Part shown: in pieces, positions 33,971 to 38,831 of the stretch | How the letters are laid out: each line of letters starts with the position of its first letter | How positions within the stretch are numbered: position 1 is the stretch's first letter | Source: CBDUQI01 sp965369325 | GTDB lineage: Bacteria; Pseudomonadota; Gammaproteobacteria; Steroidobacterales; JBCBZW01 | Direction of reading: 5' to 3' | Assembly: GCA_965369325.1 (NCBI GenBank) | Contig: CBDUQI010000029.1 | Coordinates: 1 to 38,831, forward strand | Length of the DNA: 38,831 nucleotides | Position numbers and translations under genes: made by a program | Notes under the pieces: generated by a model | Seen by the model: only the letters and a program-made list of their open reading frames with translations | What the model was told of the DNA's origin: nothing | The model's database searches: none

Positions 33971-36643
33971 TTATTCGGACATCGCCGCTGGCCCGGGCGC
34001 TTTGAAGAAAAGCTCCCTGAGGATGACGTAATCGGCAATGTCAACGACGCCATTGCCATTGAGGTCATACAGCGGATAAGGGGTGATAAACGCGGCCTTA
34101 AACAGAATGAGGTCGGGGAAGTTAACCATGCCGTCCTGGTTAAAGTCTCCATCGCAGGCGTTCCCGTAACCGTCCGCGTCAGTGTCTGTCTGATCAATGT
34201 TGCTCACCAGCGTGCAATTATCTACATCGTCCGCCAGCCCGTCGCGATCGCTGTCACGGGCCTCACTGATGGTGGCGGTGGTGTAGTTGGGATCGTCGAG
34301 AATTTCCTGCTCCGAAAACGGCAGGCGCACCCATTGCTTATTGCTGAGCAAGGCCGTTTGATCTGCGTAGTGCGGGTTGGCCGGATCGCTGGATTGGGAG
34401 TAAGTCAGCAAGGCCTCGGCAACCGGCCCGTTGTCATCGAAGGTGACGGTCTGGATATAGCTATTGCCATGAACTATCGGCGTATAGCCCTCCGGGCTCA
34501 GATTGGCGGTAATAATGCTGAACATGCCAGAGCCGTCACGCCCGCCGTGTACCGGATAGCGCACGCCGTTTTTGGTTTCGTACTGCAGGTCGCCCCACAG
34601 GGCATCTAACGCGAGACCATTTTGCATCAGCCGTTGTACGCCGAGGCCAAGATACTCCATGAGCTGATTGCGATCGGTCTGGGTCTCATCGCGCAGTCCC
34701 CTTGGCGTGTTGACCGGGTCCTCGACATCAAACGGGGTGTCGAAAAGGTCGCTTAGGATTGGGTCGGCCAGATCGTCAAACGCCGATTCCAGGAATTCCA
34801 GAAAGATGTGCGGCCCAACACTGTCGATGTTCTGGTGGCCGTCCCAGTTGGAGAGCACATCGCAGGCTTCGCTCACATCGATGGTTTCGCCGCCAACGTC
34901 CACGGTTGGGCCTTCAGCAAAGCACACAGCAACCAAGTCGCTTAACAGCAACTCGGCGGCATAGTTGCGACTGCCAAACAGCGTGTCCTGGAGCGTCTCC
35001 AGGGTGAACAACGGTGCGCCCAAACCATCGGTGCCGGCCAGGCGCTCGCGTACCTGCACGATGCTCAACCGTGTGCGCAGACTGCGGGCGGTGCGTTCGG
35101 CCTGCAGCGTCGGGGCAAAGCCCTCCAGCGGTTGTTCCGGATTGGTCAGCCAATGGTTGTCGTTGGAGTTGGAGACGTAGTCCTGGGTGGTCAGGCTGGG
35201 CAGATTGCTAGCGCCAAAAATGCCGGGGGTTGGGGAGTCGGGGTCGGTGCCGAACTCACAAGCGGCCTGCGCGCCGTCCAGCACCTTGATGCCGGCGAGC
35301 GACTCGATAAGGCCACCCAATATCGTTGGGCATGCATCCTTCTTCGCCTGGGTAACGTTCGGTACCACCGAGACGTCACCGTAGTACGCCACGCCATTGC
35401 GGTCGGCCGCCGTCGTGTGCACCCAGGGCAGGCCCACATTGGTGTTGAGCACATTCAGGAAGTCATCCAGCGTGCTGGCCTCGTTGACGCCAAGGAAATG
35501 GTCAATCGCGCGGAAGTTGTTGACGTTGGCATCACCTACAGCGTAGGCGGCCGTAGTGCCCCAAAGCGTGAATCCAAACACGGGTGCGAAGTCCAGCACC
35601 AGCCCATGCACGCTTGAGTAGAACGTATGCTCACGCAGCTCCAACTCATCGTCCACCAGCACCTCGATGCTGACCGTGTCCGTTGTCATGTCGGTCACGA
35701 CGCCGTCGTACAGGTACTGTGTGGGGTTGCCGTCCACCAGTGTCAGCTCGAACAGGGTAAAGCGATCGGCAGGAGACACGGTGTGGCTCCACGCAAAATT
35801 CTCATTGAAGCCGATGTTCACCAGCGGCACGCCCTGCAGCGAAGCGCCCATGACATCCAGTTGCCCCGGGATGGTGAGGTGCACCTGATACCAGCGCAGT
35901 GGGCCGTTCCAGTCGAAGTGCGGATTGCCCAATAACATGCCTTTACCGCTGGCGGTGGCATTCGCGCCCAGCGCATACATGTTGCTGCCAATCTCGGACG
36001 TTGTAGGAACGATGCTGATCGACTCAATGCCGTTGCGCTCCAGCCGTCTTGCGACCGCGCCCGGCGTGTTGGGCACGCCCGTGGCGGCACGGGCGCTCGG
36101 CGGCTGTGCCGATACGATCAGTGAGCTTAAGGGGCCACCGCTGGCGCGCAGAATAAGTTTGTAGAAGACTTTGACCAGATCAAGCTCGTCCAGCGGCCTT
36201 ACCCAGGCAGCATCGCGGCAGTCTTCCGGCAGGTTGCTAACTCCCGTCTCAGTCAGGCGCCGGTTGTAGCCGGCGACAAACCCCAACAGCGCATCCTGCA
36301 CTTTTTCCTGCAAGTCGCCGAATACGCCGGAGACGTAAGCGTCGTTGTTCACCAGCGCATAGAAGAAGTCGTTATCGGTATTGCCGGTGCTGTCACCGAA
36401 ATACCGGGCCAGTTGCCCGTTGGCGGCGAGTACTTCGCGTGCCAGGATGCAGAAGTTGTCGCCGGAGTAAGCGTAGCCGTAGCCATAACCAAGGCCGGCC
36501 CAGTCGTCTGCTTTGATGTGTGGGATACCGTAGGAGGTGGTGCGGACTTCAGCCTGGAAGTCCGCCGCGTGAGCAGTAAATGACGTGCCGACCAGCAGTA
36601 GTGACGTCAGCAGTGACATCTGGGAGGTAGTTACCCGTGCCAT
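33971..36643 (-). CDS. Penicillin acylase / PvdQ-like N-terminal nucleophile hydrolase with thrombospondin-3/dockerin-like tail
   Basis: Exported 890-aa Ntn amidohydrolase of the penicillin amidase family, similar to acyl-homoserine-lactone and aculeacin acylases. ATG 36643 follows AAGGAG and opens a signal peptide ending TAHA-ADF. The catalytic Ser220 in IGSNMYALG would become the beta-chain N-terminus after self-cleavage at Gly219. The segment LLGNPHFDWNGPLRWYQVHL is typical of the PvdQ branch. After the acylase part (to about 800) comes a calcium-binding tail: a thrombospondin type 3-like DSDRDGLADDVDNC, then two EF-loop repeats (DFNQDGMVNFPDLILFKAAF; DLNGNGVVDIADYVILRELF) like a type I dockerin. 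Likely substrates are long-chain N-acyl amides, but they cannot be read from sequence. Confidence 0.88.
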   Translation of the reverse strand: MARVTTSQMSLLTSLLLVGTSFTAHAADFQAEVRTTSYGIPHIKADDWAGLGYGYGYAYSGDNFCILAREVLAANGQLARYFGDSTGNTDNDFFYALVNNDAYVSGVFGDLQEKVQDALLGFVAGYNRRLTETGVSNLPEDCRDAAWVRPLDELDLVKVFYKLILRASGGPLSSLIVSAQPPSARAATGVPNTPGAVARRLERNGIESISIVPTTSEIGSNMYALGANATASGKGMLLGNPHFDWNGPLRWYQVHLTIPGQLDVMGASLQGVPLVNIGFNENFAWSHTVSPADRFTLFELTLVDGNPTQYLYDGVVTDMTTDTVSIEVLVDDELELREHTFYSSVHGLVLDFAPVFGFTLWGTTAAYAVGDANVNNFRAIDHFLGVNEASTLDDFLNVLNTNVGLPWVHTTAADRNGVAYYGDVSVVPNVTQAKKDACPTILGGLIESLAGIKVLDGAQAACEFGTDPDSPTPGIFGASNLPSLTTQDYVSNSNDNHWLTNPEQPLEGFAPTLQAERTARSLRTRLSIVQVRERLAGTDGLGAPLFTLETLQDTLFGSRNYAAELLLSDLVAVCFAEGPTVDVGGETIDVSEACDVLSNWDGHQNIDSVGPHIFLEFLESAFDDLADPILSDLFDTPFDVEDPVNTPRGLRDETQTDRNQLMEYLGLGVQRLMQNGLALDALWGDLQYETKNGVRYPVHGGRDGSGMFSIITANLSPEGYTPIVHGNSYIQTVTFDDNGPVAEALLTYSQSSDPANPHYADQTALLSNKQWVRLPFSEQEILDDPNYTTATISEARDSDRDGLADDVDNCTLVSNIDQTDTDADGYGNACDGDFNQDGMVNFPDLILFKAAFITPYPLYDLNGNGVVDIADYVILRELFFKAPGPAAMSE

Positions 36644-36660
36644 CTGTGTTCTCCTTATAG

Positions 36661-36697
36661 GGCGCAGAATCTGTGCTACTAGCCTAGCACAGGCGCC
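36661..36697. promoter_or_regulatory. Hairpin just upstream of the acylase ribosome binding site
   Basis: CTGTGCTA, loop CTAGCC, TAGCACAG is a perfect 8-bp stem, enclosed by an outer GGCGC/GCGCC pair. It ends a few bases before the acylase Shine-Dalgarno (36651-36656), so it could be an operator or a 5'-leader structure. Confidence 0.45.
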
Positions 36698-36715
36698 ATA
36701 AAGGCATTCGCAGCG

Positions 36716-36737
36716 CCGCCCGGGTCGAATCGGGCGG
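36716..36737 (-). terminator. GC-rich hairpin after yghU
   Basis: CCGCCCG and CGGGCGG pair around an 8-base loop 16 bases after the yghU stop. No U-run follows on the minus strand, so it may be only a weak terminator. Confidence 0.3.
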
Positions 36738-36752
36738 GCGCGGGTCTGGCGA

Positions 36753-37631
36753 TCAGTCCTCTGCGGGTTCCAGTTTGTCCTGTGTACGGGTCTGGAAGTC
36801 TGACGCATCGTGGCGCTCGTGTAACTGCTTCGCCGGATCGCCCCAGGTGCGGTTGACCATGCGCCCGCGCTGCACGGCCGGGCGCTCCCGGATCTCGTGT
36901 GTCCATCGGTTCAGGTGCTGATAGGAGGCGGTGTCCAGAAACTCCGCAGCCTCGTAGACCGTGTTGAGCACCACGTTGCCGTACCAGGGCCAGATCGCGA
37001 TGTCGGCGATGCTGTAGTGATCGCCTGCAATATAGCGGTGATCAGCCAGTTGGCGATCGAGTACGTCCAGTTGCCGCTTAACTTCCATTGCAAACCGGTC
37101 GATGGGGTACTCCATCCGGGTCGGCGCATACTTATAAAAATGCCCGAAACCGCCACCTAGATATGGGCCGCTGCCCATTTGCCAAAACAGCCAGGAGAGT
37201 GTTTCGGTACGCAGTGCGGGCTCGCGGGGCAGCAAGGCGTCGAATTTTTCGGCGAGATACAGCAGGATCGCACCCGACTCGAACACGCGCGTGCGCGGCG
37301 CGGTACTGTGGTCCATCAGGGCCGGGATCTTGGAGTTTGGATTGACGCCCACAAAACCGCTGCCGAACTGGTCGCCGTCGGTGATTTTGATCAGGTGAGC
37401 ATCATACTCGGCGCCTTCAATGCCGAGCAGGAGCAGTTCCTCCAGCATCACAGTGACTTTCACCCCATTGGGTGTGGCTAGTGAGTACAGCTGTAGCGGA
37501 TGCTTGCCGACGGGCAGCACTTTCTCATGCGTGGCGCCAGCGATGGGGCGGTTTATATTCGCCCAATTGCCGCCGTTCTCGGTGTTCCATTTCCAGACCT
37601 TAGGCGGGGTGTATTCAGAATCGCTGCTCAT
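36753..37631 (-). CDS. yghU: YghU-like glutathione S-transferase / disulfide-bond oxidoreductase
   Basis: Cytoplasmic GST-fold enzyme of the Nu class that reduces disulfides or organic peroxides with glutathione. The N-terminal extension (YTPPKVWKWNTENGGNWANI) and HPLQLYSLATPNGVKVTVML are hallmarks of YghU, as are NPNSKIPALMD and ESGAILLYLAEKF of the thioredoxin domain. The helical domain follows from about 145. The length of 292 aa is close to E. coli YghU. ATG 37631 is chosen; the 48 extra residues upstream look non-coding. It precedes the acylase on the same strand with a hairpin between them. Confidence 0.92.
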   Translation of the reverse strand: MSSDSEYTPPKVWKWNTENGGNWANINRPIAGATHEKVLPVGKHPLQLYSLATPNGVKVTVMLEELLLLGIEGAEYDAHLIKITDGDQFGSGFVGVNPNSKIPALMDHSTAPRTRVFESGAILLYLAEKFDALLPREPALRTETLSWLFWQMGSGPYLGGGFGHFYKYAPTRMEYPIDRFAMEVKRQLDVLDRQLADHRYIAGDHYSIADIAIWPWYGNVVLNTVYEAAEFLDTASYQHLNRWTHEIRERPAVQRGRMVNRTWGDPAKQLHERHDASDFQTRTQDKLEPAED

Positions 37632-38055
37632 GTGCGACAACCTTTTGCCAGTAAAGGCGCTAAGTATACCCGGTGGGGTTGGAGGAGGGAGGCTTGGGCA
37701 ATGCACGACACCGCCGTGCAACGGACGCGACACTATTGTTTCCGTGTTGTTTCCAACGACCTCTTTTTGTTCCAACGTTCTCGAAGAGGGCGTCCTAACT
37801 ATGCCAAACTACCTCTAACTGCGCCTAATCGAGGAGGCTTTTTTCGGGCGTTAGGCTATCTTGAGAACGTAGTTTTTGCGTCATGCGAAAACGCGTCGGG
37901 CAAAAAGCACGAAGTTGTTCAACAGACTTGTTCTGCGCCCAAAGCGGTCACTGGATGGGAGGCTTGTTGCCGTGGGCCATCAACAATAGGCTCGGCAAGC
38001 AAATATGACAAACGAAGGGTTCGTTCAAAGTTCCAGGATTTATCCGGAGAGCGTA
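37632..38055. other. Intergenic between divergent yghU and the sigma factor
   Basis: About 420 bases holding the promoters of both genes. GCCTAA and TTAGGC flank a 22-base stretch near 37824-37857, but no clear -35/-10 pair could be assigned and no gene is seen. Confidence 0.4.
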
Positions 38056-38553
38056 ATGTCGAACGTTGATGAGTTGTTTGTGCAGGAGTACCAAGCGGTA
38101 AGAACCATCGCCCAGCGCCGACTACTTCGTGAGTATCGAAGTAATACCTTGACACCAACCGCGCTGGTGAATGAGATCTACCTTAAGTTGAATAACGCTG
38201 CCTTTGTGAGCCGCGATCACTTTTTTGGTGCGGTGTGGCGGGCGATGGGGCAGGTGCTTATCGACCACGCACGTCGGGCGGCGGCTTCTTGTCGAGATGC
38301 TGGCCCTTACCGAAAAGCGGACAGCGCTTTGCTCGGCGATCTACAACCGTCAGCGGTGGAGGAGACACTTCAAGTCGTCGGCGCAGTAAATCGCCTCGCC
38401 AAAATTGATGAACGCATGGCAACCACCGTGGTGTTCCGATACATTCTTGGCTTTACTGTCGCTGAGACTGCTGAAGCCTTGAACGTATCAAACCGCACCG
38501 TCAACCGCCAAGCAAAAGTCGCCCGCGTTTGGCTACAGAGAGAATTGGCGTAA
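38056..38553 (+). CDS. ECF-type RNA polymerase sigma factor
   Basis: A 165-aa sigma-70-like factor of the ECF group often annotated ECF_SigF/Sig-70_X6. Region 2 includes TLTPTALVNEIYLKL and HFFGAVWRAMGQVLIDHARR. Region 4 includes FTVAETAEALNVSNRTVNRQ. ATG 38056 is preferred because GGAGA lies 7 nt before it; ATG 38005 has no such site. Members of this group often sit next to a Ser/Thr kinase gene, but here the next gene is an alpha/beta hydrolase. No anti-sigma factor is visible. Confidence 0.9.
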   Translation: MSNVDELFVQEYQAVRTIAQRRLLREYRSNTLTPTALVNEIYLKLNNAAFVSRDHFFGAVWRAMGQVLIDHARRAAASCRDAGPYRKADSALLGDLQPSAVEETLQVVGAVNRLAKIDERMATTVVFRYILGFTVAETAEALNVSNRTVNRQAKVARVWLQRELA

Positions 38554-38596
38554 AACGTCACGATGCATGACAACTGCCGGAGGGGAGGTGCCTGCG

Positions 38597-38831
38597 ATGA
38601 CACCTGAGCAATGGTTAGCAGCCGGCCAAATCCGAGTCTTGGCTGGCCATCGCATTTTTGTGTGCGACAGTGATGTCGACGGACGAGACCCTTCCCGTCC
38701 AGTGGTACTGCTGATCCACGGGTTCCCCACGGCTTCTTGGGATTGGCACGCGCTGTGGGAGGATTTGCGACAGCACTACCGATTGGTCGGCGCCGATATG
38801 CTGGGTTTTGGCTTCTCCGCCAAGCCTCGCC
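38597..38831 (+). CDS. Alpha/beta hydrolase, 3' partial
   Basis: Begins at ATG 38597 after GGGGAGG and runs off the window with 78 codons visible. LLIHGFPTASWDWHALW is the oxyanion-hole block of alpha/beta hydrolases of the haloalkane dehalogenase and epoxide hydrolase type, and ADMLGFGFSAKP is the next conserved turn. The nucleophile, acid and His lie beyond the edge. It is 43 bases after the sigma factor gene and may be co-transcribed with it. Confidence 0.82.
   Translation, partial: MTPEQWLAAGQIRVLAGHRIFVCDSDVDGRDPSRPVVLLIHGFPTASWDWHALWEDLRQHYRLVGADMLGFGFSAKPR

Noticed and set aside
37824..37857. GCCTAA...GTTAGGC resembling an integron attC site
   Set aside because: Only about 34 bases between the core-like ends, no inner L boxes, no integrase and no cassette-like array.
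1..38831. CRISPR arrays, tRNA or rRNA genes
   Set aside because: No regular spaced repeats, cloverleaf-like or rRNA-like sequence was noticed on reading; no dedicated scan could be run.

Overview
The window looks like a chromosomal stretch of a marine, alginate-degrading gammaproteobacterium. This rests on gene content: lipoprotein and Sec-exported alginate lyases, a DEH-to-KDPG route, KatG, MarC, YghU and an ECF sigma factor. GC content looks moderately high by eye and was not computed. The genus cannot be told from the sequence.

Alginate use fills two blocks. At the left edge, a lipoprotein PL6 lyase (5' end outside the window) overlaps a CBM32-PL7 lipoprotein alginate lyase (to 4603). At 24491-31605 lie a FadR-type GntR regulator and a four-gene operon: two-domain PL6 lyase, PL17 oligoalginate lyase, SDR reductase (DEH to KDG) and KDG kinase. 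Together they would cut alginate to oligomers, release DEH, reduce it to KDG and phosphorylate it to KDPG. KDPG aldolase and the uptake transporters are not in the window. Short operator-like repeats precede both the regulator and the operon.

Between the blocks, 4617-7334 is a 2.7 kb segment bracketed by two nearly identical 83-bp palindromic elements in inverted orientation; it holds a possible leader ORF and an exported amidohydrolase. Next come a small exported protein, a stand-alone GT51 transglycosylase, katG and a sulfotransferase-like gene.

The minus-strand region 12697-23142 holds two notable sets. The first is a three-gene STAND-type set: a DUF4062-ATPase and two paralogous TPR proteins, with overlapping or nearly abutting genes. 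The second is a predicted operon with a YCF48-like lipoprotein, a 1415-aa exported metalloprotease/vWA/PKD protein ending in a GGGGC-transmembrane-Arg tail, and a small CPBP intramembrane protease overlapping it by 17 nt. This reads as a dedicated sorting substrate and its myxosortase-like processing enzyme.

The right part (31606-33960) is a patchwork of a small secreted protein, a diverged copy of the palindromic element, pieces of AraC regulators, a ferredoxin N-terminus and an intact marC. Beyond it are a PvdQ-like N-terminal-nucleophile acylase with a dockerin-like tail, yghU, an ECF sigma factor and the start of an alpha/beta hydrolase running off the window. Decayed gene fragments also lie at 23548-24177.
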